The notes under the pieces were generated by a model. That model saw nothing but the letters and a program-made list of their open reading frames with translations, ran no database searches and had not been told where the DNA came from. Below are positions 1 to 10,655 of a stretch of 64,000 nt of DNA, piece after piece. Position 1 is the stretch's first letter. Every line of letters begins with the position of its first letter. A program made the position numbers and the translations under genes. Source of the stretch: Buchnera aphidicola (Aphis nasturtii) (GTDB lineage Bacteria; Pseudomonadota; Gammaproteobacteria; Enterobacterales; Enterobacteriaceae); assembly GCF_005083345.1 (NCBI RefSeq), contig NZ_CP034888.1:566332-630331 (forward strand). The letters are read 5' to 3'.

Positions 1-60
1 AACACGCCTGGAAAGCGTGTATATGGAAACGTATCAAGGGTTCGAATCCCTTTCTCACCA
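1..60 (+). tRNA. tRNA-Ser (GGA), 3' part only
   Basis: The window opens inside a class II tRNA. The anticodon loop reads CCTGGAAAG (anticodon GGA), followed by a long variable arm and a T arm with GGTTCGAATCCC. The acceptor strand is CTCACC with discriminator A at position 60. This is the pattern of the E. coli tRNA-Ser GGA gene. The 5' part lies outside the window. No CCA is encoded: the acceptor runs directly into A residues. Confidence 0.93.
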
Positions 61-74
61 AAAAAATAAACAAC

Positions 75-782
75 CTAAATTAATAAAGTAGTTTCTAAAG
101 ATAAAACAATCATATCATTAAAGCTAGATTCTCTATCTTTTGACGAAACAGATTCTTTTTTTAAAATATGATCAGAAACTGTACAAATTGATAAAGCCTG
201 TGCTTTGAGTTCAGATGCAACAGAATATATGCCTGCCGTCTCCATATCTATACCAACAATATTATATTTTTTTAAAATATCTAGCATATTTCTATCAGTA
301 TAAAATGAATCAGTAGTAAAAAAATTGCCAATATGAATTTTTAAATTCATTTTTTTTGCAAATAAAAACGCATTATAAGTTATATTAAAATCTGAAATAG
401 CAGCATAATCATGATTATGGAATCGTATTCTATTAAATTTTGAATCTGTAGAAGCACCTAATCCAATAACAATATCACGTAATTTTATATCATCTCGTAC
501 AGCACCACAAGTTCCGATTCGAATAATTTTTTTTACATTATATTCTGTTATTAATTCTCTTACGTAAAGAGCAGCAGACGGTATCCCTATACCATGACTC
601 ATAACGGAAATTTTTTTATTTTTATAATATCCTGTATAAGCTAACATTAACCGTGTTTTATTAATTTGCTTATAATCATTTAAATAATTTTCAGCAATAT
701 ATTTTGCTCTTATGGGATCACCAGGCATTAAAATTACATCTGAAAAATCATTCTTTTTACTATTAATATGGAAAGTAGACAC
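75..782 (-). CDS. deoD: Purine nucleoside phosphorylase, DeoD type
   Basis: Cytoplasmic hexameric enzyme that cleaves purine (deoxy)nucleosides with phosphate to the free base and (deoxy)ribose-1-phosphate. The 235 residues match E. coli DeoD (239) end to end. Visible are the phosphate-site region MPGDPIRAKYIAENY near the start, the RIGTCG segment, and the nucleoside-binding segment IDMETAGIY, where E. coli has Glu-Met-Glu and this protein has Asp-Met-Glu. A conserved CTVSDH follows. It lies 32 bp downstream of deoB on the same strand, as in the E. coli deo operon. deoC and deoA are not present here, so the sugar phosphate probably feeds only through DeoB. Confidence 0.95.
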   Translation of the reverse strand: MSTFHINSKKNDFSDVILMPGDPIRAKYIAENYLNDYKQINKTRLMLAYTGYYKNKKISVMSHGIGIPSAALYVRELITEYNVKKIIRIGTCGAVRDDIKLRDIVIGLGASTDSKFNRIRFHNHDYAAISDFNITYNAFLFAKKMNLKIHIGNFFTTDSFYTDRNMLDILKKYNIVGIDMETAGIYSVASELKAQALSICTVSDHILKKESVSSKDRESSFNDMIVLSLETTLLI

Positions 783-814
783 TGATTTTTTCCTTGTTTT
801 TAAAATAAATGTTT

Positions 815-2047
815 TTAAAACATATATTTACCATATTTCATTTCTGATAATGAAAAATATTTTGCAATTGTTTGTCCTATATCAGAAAAAGTTTTACGAT
901 GACCTAAAAATTTTGTTTTTCTACTAGGAGAATAAATTAATATAGGAACGTTTTCTCTAGTATGATCTGTTCCTAACCAAGTAGGATCGCATCCATGATC
1001 TGCAGTAATAATAAGTAAATCTCTTTCTTTGACTAAATTAATCATATTGAACAACTGATTATCAAAAAACTCTAAACCTTTAGCATATCCAGAAACATCA
1101 CGACGATGACCCCAAATAGAATCAAAATCTACAAAATTAGTCAATACAATAGTATTGTTTTTTGCTAATTTCATTTCGTTAATAGTCGTGTTACATAATT
1201 CTTCTAATCCAAAAGATTTTATGCTTTTACTAATACCTACACCTGCATAAATATCTGAAATCTTTCCTATTCCCACTACTTTCCCTTGTTTCTCGTTTAT
1301 TAATTTTTCCATCACAGTAATAGAAGGGGGTTTTATTGATAAATCTAATCTATTTCCTGTTCTTTGAAAATTTAATTTATTATTTCCAATAAAAGGACGA
1401 GCGATCACCCGTGCTACTTTAAATTTATTTTCATTTAATAAATTTCGAATTTTTTGACACAATTTATAAAGTTTAGATAATCCAAAAATATTTTCATGAC
1501 ATGCGACTTGAAAAACAGAATCAGATGATGTATAAAAAATTGGTTTTCCTGTTTTTATATGTTCTTCACCTAATTTAGTAATAATTTCTGTACCAGATGC
1601 ATGACAATTACCAAGAATTCCAGGTAATTTAAAATTGTTTATGATTTCGTTTATTAAAGTATTTGGAAATGTATTATTAATCTTTTTAAAATAATACCAA
1701 TTATCTAAAACTGGAACTCCCGCTATTTCCCAATGCCCAGAAGTTGTATCTTTTCCGGAAGAAATTTCACTAGCAAAACCATAACTTGCAATAATTTTAG
1801 ATTCATTAAATTTTTCATGAAAACCTAAAGGATATTTTCCTGTTGAAGACTTATATGCTTGAGCTATTCCTAATTTTCTTAAATTAGGAATTTTTAAATA
1901 CCCTGCTCTTTCTTTATTTGCTTCACCTAAAAAACATTTTTCTACTATGTGTCCAAATGTATCAGCACCATGATCATTAAATTTATAAGAATCAATACTT
2001 GATCCGATTCCAAAAGAGTCTAAAATCATTAAGAAAACACGTTTCAT
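815..2047 (-). CDS. deoB: Phosphopentomutase
   Basis: Interconverts (deoxy)ribose-1-phosphate and the 5-phosphate, linking nucleoside salvage to pentose phosphates. It belongs to the alkaline-phosphatase-like metalloenzyme superfamily. The 410 residues compare with 407 in E. coli. The N-terminal metal motif ILDSFGIG is present, as are [11 protein letters not shown] (the phosphorylated Thr region) and the C-terminal metal ligands ITADHGCDP and GTDHTRE. It is the upstream gene of a deoB-deoD pair. The substrate-binding and metal residues look intact, so the enzyme is probably functional. Confidence 0.96.
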   Translation of the reverse strand: MKRVFLMILDSFGIGSSIDSYKFNDHGADTFGHIVEKCFLGEANKERAGYLKIPNLRKLGIAQAYKSSTGKYPLGFHEKFNESKIIASYGFASEISSGKDTTSGHWEIAGVPVLDNWYYFKKINNTFPNTLINEIINNFKLPGILGNCHASGTEIITKLGEEHIKTGKPIFYTSSDSVFQVACHENIFGLSKLYKLCQKIRNLLNENKFKVARVIARPFIGNNKLNFQRTGNRLDLSIKPPSITVMEKLINEKQGKVVGIGKISDIYAGVGISKSIKSFGLEELCNTTINEMKLAKNNTIVLTNFVDFDSIWGHRRDVSGYAKGLEFFDNQLFNMINLVKERDLLIITADHGCDPTWLGTDHTRENVPILIYSPSRKTKFLGHRKTFSDIGQTIAKYFSLSEMKYGKYMF

Positions 2048-2079
2048 TTTGAATACCTACAAAATAAATTAAAATATAT

Positions 2080-3672
2080 TTACTGCTCTCTTATTGCATG
2101 AAAATTAATATCAACATATCGAGATATTATAATGTTTAAGTTTGCTTCATTAGGTGCTAAATATGTTAGATTATTGAAACTATCTAATGCTAAGTAAGAT
2201 TTATTTTTATTTAAAAACATATCAATACTTTTCTTATTACTTGATGTAATCCAGCGAGAAAATTTCACATTAACTTCTTCGTATATTGCATCTATTTTAT
2301 ATTCAGTTTTTAAACGTTGAATAACTACATCAAATTGTAATATACCAATAGCTCCTAAAATTAAATGATTATTATTAAAAGGATGAAAAACTTGTATTGC
2401 ACCTTCTTCTGATAATTGCATTAAACCTTTTTTTAATTGTTTTTTTTGCAAAGGATTTTTCAAAAGAATTCGACGAAATATTTCTGGAGAAAAACTCGGG
2501 ATACCAATAAAATTAATTTCTTCTCCTTCTGTAAAAGAGTCTCCAATCTTAATTGTCCCATGATTATGTATGCCAATTATATCTCCAGGATATGCTATTT
2601 TGATAGAAAATCTATCTCCTGCTATGAAACAAAATGCATCAGAAATAATGATATTTTTTTTTATTCTAACATGTCTTAATTTCATACCTTTTGTATACTT
2701 TCCTGATACAATTCTAATAAAAGCTATACGATCATGATGCTTTAAATCCATATTAGCTTGAATTTTAAATACAAAACCTGTAAAATTTTTTTCTTCAGGT
2801 TTTATTTTTCTTTTATTACTCATTCGATAAATAGGTGGCGGAGCCCATTTTATTAAACTTTCTAATATATGATCAACAGCAAAATTAGTTAATGCACTAC
2901 CAAAAAAAATAGGTGTAATGACATTTTTTAAAAAATCTTTTTTATTAAAATTTGAATATATATGACTAATTAATTTTAATTCTTCAAAAATTTGCAAAGT
3001 TAAATCTAAACTTATATATTTTTTTAATAAATTTTTATTTAAATTATTACAATCTATTTTAAAAACTTTGTTTTTTTCTAATTTATTATACAAATAAATT
3101 ACTTTTTCATCTAGATGAAAAACGCCTTTAAAATTACTTCCACAACTAATAGGCCAAGTAATAGGTACACAAGATAAATTTAATTCTTTTTCAATTTGAT
3201 CTAAAATCTCTATTGGTTCAAGGCTATCACGATCCAACTTGTTAATAAACGTAATAACAGGAGTATTATGTAATCGACTTACATCCATTAGTTTTTTCGT
3301 TCTTTCTTCTATGCCTTTTGCAGCATCAATAACTAACAAACAGCAATCTACTGCGGTAAGAATACGATATGTATCTTCTGAAAAATCTTGATGACCAGGA
3401 GTATCTAACAAATTAACTAGAATGTTTTTATATTGAAATTGGATAACAGAAGTTGTGACAGAAATTCCACGATCTTTTTCAATTTGCATCCAATCTGATT
3501 TAGCATATTTTCTACTTCCTCTTGCTTTTACTGTTCCAGAAGTACGAAGTATTTTCCCTAAAAGCAACATTTTTTCTGTAACAGTTGTTTTACCGGCATC
3601 AGGATGAGAAATGATAGCAAAAGTACGTCTTTTTTTTATTGCTAATTTATCATTTAAATTACACATATACAC
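2080..3672 (-). CDS. prfC: Peptide chain release factor 3
   Basis: GTPase that removes RF1/RF2 from the ribosome after peptide release. At 530 residues it is the same length as E. coli RF3 (529). G motifs are clear in the N-terminal 160 residues: SHPDAGKTT (P loop), the switch I region DRGISVTTS, DTPGH (G3) and NKLD (G4). Domains II and III follow, with FGSALTNFAVDHIL and the RF3-specific LQFDVVIQRLKTEY. It sits alone upstream of deoB with a 32 bp gap, so the three genes may be co-transcribed. Confidence 0.96.
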   Translation of the reverse strand: MYMCNLNDKLAIKKRRTFAIISHPDAGKTTVTEKMLLLGKILRTSGTVKARGSRKYAKSDWMQIEKDRGISVTTSVIQFQYKNILVNLLDTPGHQDFSEDTYRILTAVDCCLLVIDAAKGIEERTKKLMDVSRLHNTPVITFINKLDRDSLEPIEILDQIEKELNLSCVPITWPISCGSNFKGVFHLDEKVIYLYNKLEKNKVFKIDCNNLNKNLLKKYISLDLTLQIFEELKLISHIYSNFNKKDFLKNVITPIFFGSALTNFAVDHILESLIKWAPPPIYRMSNKRKIKPEEKNFTGFVFKIQANMDLKHHDRIAFIRIVSGKYTKGMKLRHVRIKKNIIISDAFCFIAGDRFSIKIAYPGDIIGIHNHGTIKIGDSFTEGEEINFIGIPSFSPEIFRRILLKNPLQKKQLKKGLMQLSEEGAIQVFHPFNNNHLILGAIGILQFDVVIQRLKTEYKIDAIYEEVNVKFSRWITSSNKKSIDMFLNKNKSYLALDSFNNLTYLAPNEANLNIIISRYVDINFHAIREQ

Positions 3673-3855
3673 TCTATTAAAATAATTTGTGCTGACAAAA
3701 TTTTATATAAATTAAAAATATATTTATGAAAATTTTTGTATTTATTTTTATATTTAAAAATATTTTTAAAACAAATAAATGGGTATAAATTAAATTAGTA
3801 TGCAATAATAAAAATATTTATAATTAAATTATAAATAATAAAAAGAGTTTCTTTA

Positions 3856-4881
3856 ATGAAAAAAAAAAATATATATATTGCATACACAGGCGGAACTATT
3901 GGAATGCAAAAATCGAATAATGGATATATTCCTATAGCTGGCTGTTTCAAAAAACAATTAATTAAAATGCCAGAATTCTACAGCCCAGAAATTCCAAATT
4001 TTGTTATTAAAGAATATAACCCACTAATTGATTCGTCTAACATGAGTCCAGTAGAATGGCAAAAAATTGCAGATGATATTAAAAAAAAATATTACAAATA
4101 CGACGGATTTATTGTTCTTCATGGAACAGATACTATGGCCTATACTGCCTCAGCATTATCTTTTATTTTAGAAAATTTAGAAAAACCAATTATTATAACT
4201 GGATCTCAAATTCCTATAGCAGCGATTCGATCAGATGGACGTCAAAATTTACTAAACTCGTTGTTAATTATAGCTAATTATCCTATTAATGAAGTAACTT
4301 TGTTTTTTAATCACAAATTATATAGAGGCAACAGAGCTACTAAATCCAATGCTGATGGTTTTAATGCATTTTCATCTCCTAATATTGCTCCTTTATTAGA
4401 AGTAGGAATCAATGTTCGTTATTTATATAAAGATAAATTTTTAAAAAAACAAAAAAAATTAAAGGTATATAAAATTATACCTCAACCTATTAGTATTATT
4501 ACTATATATCCAGGACTTTCTAGTAAAATTTTAAAAAATTTTTTGTTATATCCAGTAAAAGCATTAATTTTATGTACATACGGTGTTGGGAATGCACCTC
4601 AAAATAAAGACTTTTTAAACGAACTATATATTGCTGATAAAAAAAATATTATTATAATAAATTTAACGCAATGTGCATCTGGAAAAGTTAATATGAATGG
4701 ATACGCAACAGGTAACTCACTTAAAAAAGTAGGCGTTATTAGTGGTTATGATTTAACAGTTGAAGCAGCTTTGACTAAATTGCACTTTTTACTCAGTCAA
4801 AATATTCCAATAAAAAAAATTCGCATGCAAATGCAAAATAATTTACGTGGTGAACTAACAAATCATTCATATCTTTTATAA
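3856..4881 (+). CDS. ansA: L-asparaginase I (cytoplasmic)
   Basis: Hydrolyses L-asparagine to aspartate and ammonia in the cytoplasm. The 341 residues align throughout with E. coli AnsA (338). The first catalytic Thr is in AYTGGTIGMQ near residue 12, and the second catalytic set is in LHGTDTMAYTASALSF near residue 90. There is no signal peptide, which separates it from periplasmic AnsB. Codons 2-5 contain a run of 11 A (3859-3869) that is in frame as sequenced. Asparagine is a major phloem and aphid amino acid, so the enzyme could supply aspartate and nitrogen (inference). Confidence 0.95.
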   Translation: MKKKNIYIAYTGGTIGMQKSNNGYIPIAGCFKKQLIKMPEFYSPEIPNFVIKEYNPLIDSSNMSPVEWQKIADDIKKKYYKYDGFIVLHGTDTMAYTASALSFILENLEKPIIITGSQIPIAAIRSDGRQNLLNSLLIIANYPINEVTLFFNHKLYRGNRATKSNADGFNAFSSPNIAPLLEVGINVRYLYKDKFLKKQKKLKVYKIIPQPISIITIYPGLSSKILKNFLLYPVKALILCTYGVGNAPQNKDFLNELYIADKKNIIIINLTQCASGKVNMNGYATGNSLKKVGVISGYDLTVEAALTKLHFLLSQNIPIKKIRMQMQNNLRGELTNHSYLL

Positions 4882-4916
4882 TTTCGAAACATATTTAACT
4901 ACTCTTTAAATATTTC

Positions 4917-5492
4917 TTAATAAAAAGAATGATGCCCATGTAAATGTTGAGTTTGATCGATTACTTCTTTTATTTCAGGAAAAAAGGCTAATATTTTTTT
5001 TTCAATCATTTCTTTTAAAGTAACTCCTATCATTGAACATCCGTTACACCCCCCACTGAATTCTATTAACGCTATATTATTATTAGAAATATTAATTAAA
5101 TTAACTTTGCCACCATGTAACGATAACTGTGGATTGATTTCTATATTTAAAAAATTTTTTAATTTTTCTTCTATAGAATGTTCTTGATGTATAATATTTT
5201 TTCTGGCATAAGGAGCTTTAAAAGTAAGATGTGTACTTAATTTATCTACTACTAAATCAATTTTAGAATCTTTTAAAAAAGGAATAATCGCTTTATTAAC
5301 ATAAACATAGAAATTATTATACTTTAGCTTAACATCACATTCATCTATTTCATCTACAGAGCAATATGCTACTCTACATTCTGCATTCTCCATACCTGGA
5401 TTAACAATAAAAACACGAATTTGTGTTTCTATTGATTCTTTAGATAAAAGTGATAAAAAATAATTTTGAGCTTGATCAGAAATTTTAATCAT
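4917..5492 (-). CDS. nfuA: Fe-S biogenesis protein NfuA
   Basis: Carrier that receives [4Fe-4S] clusters and delivers them to target enzymes. At 191 residues it has the same architecture as E. coli NfuA: a degenerate A-type N-terminal domain (about 1-95) and a C-terminal Nfu domain with the cluster-binding CxxC in [18 protein letters not shown]. The gene is divergent from bioH, as in E. coli, but gntX, which lies between them there, has been deleted. With iscA missing from the isc cluster of this window, NfuA is likely one of the few carriers left. Confidence 0.95.
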   Translation of the reverse strand: MIKISDQAQNYFLSLLSKESIETQIRVFIVNPGMENAECRVAYCSVDEIDECDVKLKYNNFYVYVNKAIIPFLKDSKIDLVVDKLSTHLTFKAPYARKNIIHQEHSIEEKLKNFLNIEINPQLSLHGGKVNLINISNNNIALIEFSGGCNGCSMIGVTLKEMIEKKILAFFPEIKEVIDQTQHLHGHHSFY

Positions 5493-5620
5493 AATAATTG
5501 TTTTAATGTGTTTTATTGATTTTAATTATGAATTTAATATAATAATTTTACTAATTAATTACTGTAAATACAAGAAAATTATAATTTAATATTTTATATA
5601 AAATATTATCATATCAAAAA

Positions 5621-6409
5621 ATGAAAAAATTTACTTGGACAACTCTAGGAAATGGAGATATTAATCTTATTATACTCAATGGATGGGGTATTAATTATAA
5701 AATATGGTTTTTTATAGTTAAAAAACTTAGTATGTATTTTAAATTACATTTAATTGATTTACCTGGAATAGGAGTAAATAAAAATCTTCAACCTACTAAC
5801 ATTCAACAAATCATTGAAATATTAAATTTTTATATGCCTAAAAATTCGATTTATCTAGGATGGTCACTCGGAGGATTAATTGCAACTAATTTTGCTCTAG
5901 TATATCCTAAAAAAACATTAGGACTTATTAGCGTATCATCTTCACCTTATTTTATCAAACAAAAAAACTGGCCAGGAATAGAGAAAAAAAATATATATCA
6001 TATATATGATGATCTATTAAATCAATATCATAAAACAATAAGCAACTTTTTATTCTTGCAAACATTCAAAGAAGAAAAATATTTTCAAGATTTAAAGATA
6101 TTAAAAAAAATGTTATTTAGTAAAAATAATATACCTAATCAACAAACGCTCAAAAAGGGATTAGAAATATTATTATCAGTTGATTTAAGATCTAAAATAT
6201 CTATGATTAAAGTTCCATTTCTACGTATATATGGATCGCTGGATACCTTAGTACCTAAAAAAATTTCAAGTTTAATTGATTTAATGTGCCCTGAAAGCTA
6301 TTCTATTATTATAGAAAAAGCCGGTCACGTGCCATTTATTTCACACAAAGAAGAATTTTGTTCTATTTTATTAGAATATTTTTCAAAAAAAATAAAAATT
6401 AAAAATTAA
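5621..6409 (+). CDS. bioH: Pimeloyl-ACP methyl ester esterase
   Basis: Alpha/beta hydrolase that removes the methyl group from pimeloyl-ACP methyl ester in biotin synthesis. The 262 residues compare with 256 in E. coli. The oxyanion segment LNGWG is near residue 20, the nucleophile Ser is in GWSLGG (about 82-87), the Asp is in YGSLDTLVP and the His in KAGHVPFISH. All three catalytic residues are therefore in place. It stands divergent from nfuA, the ancestral arrangement. Confidence 0.92.
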   Translation: MKKFTWTTLGNGDINLIILNGWGINYKIWFFIVKKLSMYFKLHLIDLPGIGVNKNLQPTNIQQIIEILNFYMPKNSIYLGWSLGGLIATNFALVYPKKTLGLISVSSSPYFIKQKNWPGIEKKNIYHIYDDLLNQYHKTISNFLFLQTFKEEKYFQDLKILKKMLFSKNNIPNQQTLKKGLEILLSVDLRSKISMIKVPFLRIYGSLDTLVPKKISSLIDLMCPESYSIIIEKAGHVPFISHKEEFCSILLEYFSKKIKIKN

Positions 6410-6424
6410 AATACCCAAAATATC

Positions 6425-6445
6425 AGCCCCAAAAAAAATGGGGCT
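6425..6445. terminator. Hairpin between convergent bioH and ssb
   Basis: A perfect 6-bp GC-rich stem, AGCCCC/GGGGCT, flanks a 9-nt loop that is A-rich on the plus strand. It lies 16 bp after the bioH stop and 20 bp after the ssb stop. No long T run follows on either strand, so it may be an imperfect bidirectional terminator or an mRNA 3'-end stabiliser. GC-rich stems are rare in this AT-rich sequence, which makes it more than chance. Confidence 0.5.
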
Positions 6446-6465
6446 AAAACATATTTTAAATTAAT

Positions 6466-6969
6466 TTAAAATGGAATTTCATCATCAAAATCTATTTCTG
6501 AAGAATCAACTTGTTCTTTTTTTAATTTGTACTTTTCTAAATTTTTAGATACATCAGTAGTTTCTATCTTTTTTGTTTTTAAAATATTATTATTTTCATT
6601 TGTATTATAAGAATTAGAATTTCGGTTTCCAAGCATTTGCATTGTACCACCAATATTTACTATGATTTCTGTTGTATATCGTTCAAAACCATTTTGGTCT
6701 TGCCATTTTCTTGTTTGAAGTGAGCCTTCAATGTAGACTTGTGAACCTTTTCGCAAATATTCTCCAGCTATTTCAGCTAATTTTCCAAATAAAACTACTC
6801 TATGCCATTCTGTTTTTTCTTTACTTTCACCTGTATTTTTATCTTTCCAATTTTCTGAAGTTGCAAGTGTCATATTGACTACTGCATTACCATTTGGCAT
6901 ATATCTTACTTCTGGATCTTGACCTAAATGACCAATTAAAATTACTTTGTTTACACCTCGACTTGCCAT
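6466..6969 (-). CDS. ssb: Single-stranded DNA-binding protein
   Basis: Coats single-stranded DNA in replication and repair. The start at [20 protein letters not shown] is chosen because it is identical to the E. coli start. An ATG four codons upstream overlaps the GGAG ribosome site and is probably not used. The OB fold occupies about residues 1-110 ([30 protein letters not shown]). It is followed by an Asn/Lys linker much poorer in Gly/Gln than in E. coli, and by the acidic C-terminal tip DFDDEIPF that recruits partner proteins. The product is about 167 residues. Confidence 0.96.
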   Translation of the reverse strand: MASRGVNKVILIGHLGQDPEVRYMPNGNAVVNMTLATSENWKDKNTGESKEKTEWHRVVLFGKLAEIAGEYLRKGSQVYIEGSLQTRKWQDQNGFERYTTEIIVNIGGTMQMLGNRNSNSYNTNENNNILKTKKIETTDVSKNLEKYKLKKEQVDSSEIDFDDEIPF

Positions 6970-7733
6970 AAAAAACTCCATTTCTAAATTAATTGATATA
7001 AATATGTTTTAAATAGTATCTTTGATTATTTAACATATGTCATAAATATTTAATTTATTTTTTAAAAAATATATTTTATTAATAAAATATTTAAAATACT
7101 TTAACTAAAATTTTTTAAAAGCATTTAAAAGTTTAATTAACTTATATTGTAAATAGAATATATATGATTAAAATAAAAAGAAAGTTATATATTATAATCG
7201 ATTTTTATTTTTTAAATTTTTTAGAATTATATAAATTAAAATTATTTTTTAAATAAATTTATTATTTATAATGATTATATGTACAATATTTATTGTATTT
7301 TTATCTTAAATGAACATAAAACCTATACGACTTTAAATAAAAAAGTTTAATATATAAAAAATCTAAATATTTATCAAAATACAAAATATGATAAAATTGT
7401 TTAAATCACAAATTAAATAAATCAATTTTAACATTTTATCTTATAAATTAATCTTTACCTTTAAATTCATTTTAAAAGACACTTTAATATTACTCATATT
7501 TTACAAATATTCCCTTAAAAAAATATTTCACTTATGTTGTTAGTAAAAGTACAGATTAAAAAATTTTATTATAAATCAAGTATAAGATATGTATTTTATA
7601 AAAAATTAAATAAATATTTTAAAAGCTACAAAAATAATGTTTAAAATAATTTACAAGATGTAAAGTAAATTTATCAGCACATAGTTTATTGTTGTAATAT
7701 TAGAATATAATTTCAAAGTGATTTGCTAAAATA
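6970..7733. other. Gene-free spacer between ssb and dnaB
   Basis: About 760 bp of very AT-rich sequence between divergent ssb and dnaB. I see no coding stretch with recognisable homology, no tRNA and no GC-rich hairpin. It must hold the promoters of both genes and is otherwise probably eroded remains of genes lost between them. Confidence 0.7.
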
Positions 7734-7751
7734 ATGGTATATGCAATATAT

Positions 7752-9131
7752 ATGGGTAAAAATAAATTATATTTAAATCAAATTAATAGATTAAAGATTC
7801 CTCCACATTCAATAGAAGCAGAACAGTCGGTTTTAGGCGGTTTAATGTTAGATAATGAACAGTGGGACACTGTTTCAGAACATGTAGTTGTTGATGATTT
7901 TTTTAGTAAACCACATCGTTTAATATTTGAAGAAATGCAACAACTACTGAATTCAGGACATCCAATTGATTTAATTACATTATCTGAATCTTTAGAACAA
8001 AAAGGAAAACTAGAAAGTGTAGGTCGATTTTCTTATCTAGCTGAGTTATCAAAAAATACTCCTAGTACAGCAAATATAACTGCTTATGCTGATATAGTTA
8101 GAGAACGTGCAATCATAAGAGAAATGATATTAGTTGCTAATAAAATAGCAAACGCAGGATATGATACACAAGGGCGAAAAAGTGAAGAACTTTTAGATTA
8201 CGCAGAATCAAGTGTTTTTAAAATAGCAGAAAAACGTTTTAAAAAAGATTCCGGACCTAAAAATATTGAAAAAGTACTTGATGAAACAATTAGTAGTATT
8301 GAAAAATTATTTTTATGCCCTAATGACGGAGTGACAGGAATTAATACAGGATATCAAGATTTAAATAAAAAAACATCAGGCTTACAACGTTCTGAATTAA
8401 TAATTATAGCAGCTAGACCTTCTATGGGGAAAACTACTTTTGCAATGAATTTATGTGAAAATGCTGCTATGTTATATGATAAACCAGTGTTAATTTTTAG
8501 CTTAGAAATGCCTGGAGAACAAATTATGATGCGCATGTTAGCATCATTATCTAGAGTTAATCAAGCGCGTATAAGAACCGGTAAATTAAATGATGAAGAT
8601 TGGTCTAGAATGTCAGGTACAATTAATGTTTTGCTTAAAAAAAAGAATATTTATATAGATGATTCTTCTGCTCTTACACCTAGTGAGGTTCGCTCTAGAG
8701 CACGTCGTATTTATCGTGAAAACAATGGTTTAACTTTAATTATGGTAGATTATTTACAACTAATGAGAGTTCCATCTCTTTCAGATAATAGAACTCTGGA
8801 AATCGCTGAAATTTCAAGAACATTAAAAGCACTTGCAAAAGAATTACAAGTTCCAGTAATCGCTTTATCACAATTAAACCGTTCTTTAGAGCAAAGAGCA
8901 GATAAAAGACCAGTAAATTCAGATTTAAGAGAATCTGGCTCTCTAGAACAAGATGCAGATTTAATCATGTTCATATATCGAGATGAAATATATCATGAAA
9001 ATAGTGATTTTAAAGGTGTAGCAGAAATTATAATTGGCAAGCAAAGAAACGGACCAATTGGAACAATTAGTTTAACTTTTAATGGTCATTGGTCTAGATT
9101 TGATAACTATTGTAGCCCTAAATACGATTAA
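7752..9131 (+). CDS. dnaB: Replicative DNA helicase
   Basis: Hexameric 5'-3' helicase of the replication fork. From about residue 15 to the end it matches E. coli DnaB very closely. The N-terminal DnaG-interacting domain begins KIPPHSIEAEQSVLGGLM, and the RecA-like domain has the Walker A motif ARPSMGKTTFA, the Walker B region LIMVDYLQLMR and the arginine-finger region SDLRESGSLEQDADL. I prefer the ATG at 7752 (MGKNKLYLNQ resembles MAGNKPFNKQ). An in-frame ATG at 7734 would add six residues. Confidence 0.95.
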   Translation: MGKNKLYLNQINRLKIPPHSIEAEQSVLGGLMLDNEQWDTVSEHVVVDDFFSKPHRLIFEEMQQLLNSGHPIDLITLSESLEQKGKLESVGRFSYLAELSKNTPSTANITAYADIVRERAIIREMILVANKIANAGYDTQGRKSEELLDYAESSVFKIAEKRFKKDSGPKNIEKVLDETISSIEKLFLCPNDGVTGINTGYQDLNKKTSGLQRSELIIIAARPSMGKTTFAMNLCENAAMLYDKPVLIFSLEMPGEQIMMRMLASLSRVNQARIRTGKLNDEDWSRMSGTINVLLKKKNIYIDDSSALTPSEVRSRARRIYRENNGLTLIMVDYLQLMRVPSLSDNRTLEIAEISRTLKALAKELQVPVIALSQLNRSLEQRADKRPVNSDLRESGSLEQDADLIMFIYRDEIYHENSDFKGVAEIIIGKQRNGPIGTISLTFNGHWSRFDNYCSPKYD

Positions 9132-9247
9132 TCTAATAAATTAAATAAAAGCACTATTTTAAAAATATACTTTATTAATATAAAAAATTTTAACTAAAAA
9201 TTTTTATATTATATAATCATAGTTTTATATAAATAAAATTAAAATAT

Positions 9248-10207
9248 ATGAATAAGAAAAAGATCTTAAAAATTGGGATTGTAATGGATCCAATTCAATT
9301 AATTAAAATTGAAAAAGACTCTAGTTTTGCTATTTTGCTTGAAGCACAAAAAAGAAATCATCAAATTCATTATATGGAAATAAATGATTTATATTTAAAA
9401 AAAAATCATGCATATGCAAAAACGCGTTTAATAAAAATACAAAAAAAAATAAATGATCACTTTAGTTTCATACAAGAACAAAATATTTCATTAAATCAAT
9501 TAGATGTTATATTAATGCGTAAAGACCCACCATTTAATATGGAGTTTATATACGCAACTTATATTCTAGAACGAGCAGAAAAATCAGGTGTATTAATTAT
9601 TAATAAACCACAAAGTTTAAGAGATTGTAACGAAAAAATATTTGCCTCATTGTTTTATAAATTTATACCAGATACATTAGTCACTAGAAATATATCTCAA
9701 ATATATAATTTTTGGGAAAAACACAAAGATATAATTATTAAACCTTTGGATAATATGGGAGGTTCAAGTATTTTCCGAATTAAAGAAGATGATGTAAATT
9801 TTTTAGTAATCGCAGAAATCATGACTAATTATGAAAAAAAATATTGTATGGTTCAAAATTATTTACCATCAGTCAAATATGGAGATAAAAGAATATTAAT
9901 TATTAATGGTCAAGTAATACCTTGGTGTGTAGCAAGAATTCCTAAAAAAGGTGAAACCAGAGCAAATATAGCTGCTGGAGGTATAGCTCAAGTAAAAACA
10001 CTAAATAAAAAAGATTGGGAAATATCAAATTATTTATCTCCTATTTTAAAAGAAAAAGGACTAATTTTTGTTGGATTAGATATTATAGGTGATAAGTTAA
10101 CAGAAATTAACATTACAAGTCCAACATGTATTTGTGAAATTGAGTTAAATACAAATATTTCTATTACGGGTATGTTAATTGATTATATTGAAAATCAAAT
10201 ATATTAA
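9248..10207 (+). CDS. gshB: Glutathione synthetase
   Basis: ATP-grasp enzyme joining gamma-glutamylcysteine and glycine. The 319 residues compare with 316 in E. coli. Recognisable segments are KIGIVMDPI at the start, VILMRKDPPF, NKPQSLRDCNEK, the ATP-binding KPLDNMGGSSIFR and the C-terminal INITSPTC. One difference stands out: E. coli has an Arg after TSPTCI where this protein has Cys (TCICEIE). Next comes ruvX, 13 bp downstream. yqgE, which lies between them in E. coli, is absent. Confidence 0.95.
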   Translation: MNKKKILKIGIVMDPIQLIKIEKDSSFAILLEAQKRNHQIHYMEINDLYLKKNHAYAKTRLIKIQKKINDHFSFIQEQNISLNQLDVILMRKDPPFNMEFIYATYILERAEKSGVLIINKPQSLRDCNEKIFASLFYKFIPDTLVTRNISQIYNFWEKHKDIIIKPLDNMGGSSIFRIKEDDVNFLVIAEIMTNYEKKYCMVQNYLPSVKYGDKRILIINGQVIPWCVARIPKKGETRANIAAGGIAQVKTLNKKDWEISNYLSPILKEKGLIFVGLDIIGDKLTEINITSPTCICEIELNTNISITGMLIDYIENQIY

Positions 10208-10220
10208 TAGAGATAAAAAA

Positions 10221-10628
10221 ATGGTTATTGCTTTTGATTTTGGAATCAAAAATATTGGAGTCGCTATAGGAGCAAAAATTCTTAAAAAAGGAAAAGCTTT
10301 AAATAAATTAATTGCGTATAATGGATGTCCTAATTGGAACGATATAAAACATTTACTACATATCTGGAAACCTAATTGTATTGTTGTCGGTTTACCTTTA
10401 AATATGGATGGTACAAAACAAAATATAACAAAAAAAGCAGAACAATTTGCTAATTTGTTACAAAATAAATTTAATACTTCTGTTGAATTACATGATGAAC
10501 GTTTAACTACAAAAGAAGCTAGATCTTTATTATTTCATCAATATGGTTTTAAAGCATTAAAAAAAGATAAAATTCATTCTACTGCAGCTGTTATTATATT
10601 AGAAAGTTGGTTTAACAAATATTTATAA
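10221..10628 (+). CDS. yqgF: RuvX/YqgF RNase H-fold nuclease
   Basis: Putative Holliday-junction resolvase-like nuclease, also implicated in processing of pre-16S rRNA 5' ends. It is 135 residues when started at MVIAFDFGIKNIGVAIG, which aligns with the E. coli start. An upstream ATG at 10179 would overlap gshB and adds unrelated residues. Catalytic acidic residues are visible in AFDFG, in LHDERLTT and near the C-terminus (HSTAAVIILESW). VVGLPLNMDG is strongly conserved. It is likely the second gene of a gshB-yqgF-yggS-hemW transcript. Confidence 0.94.
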   Translation: MVIAFDFGIKNIGVAIGAKILKKGKALNKLIAYNGCPNWNDIKHLLHIWKPNCIVVGLPLNMDGTKQNITKKAEQFANLLQNKFNTSVELHDERLTTKEARSLLFHQYGFKALKKDKIHSTAAVIILESWFNKYL

Positions 10629-10655
10629 CAGCTAATTATTCTTAATTGTAAAAAT

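Noticed and set aside
8354-8974. Minus-strand open frames inside dnaB
   Set aside because: They are shadows of the highly conserved dnaB coding frame.
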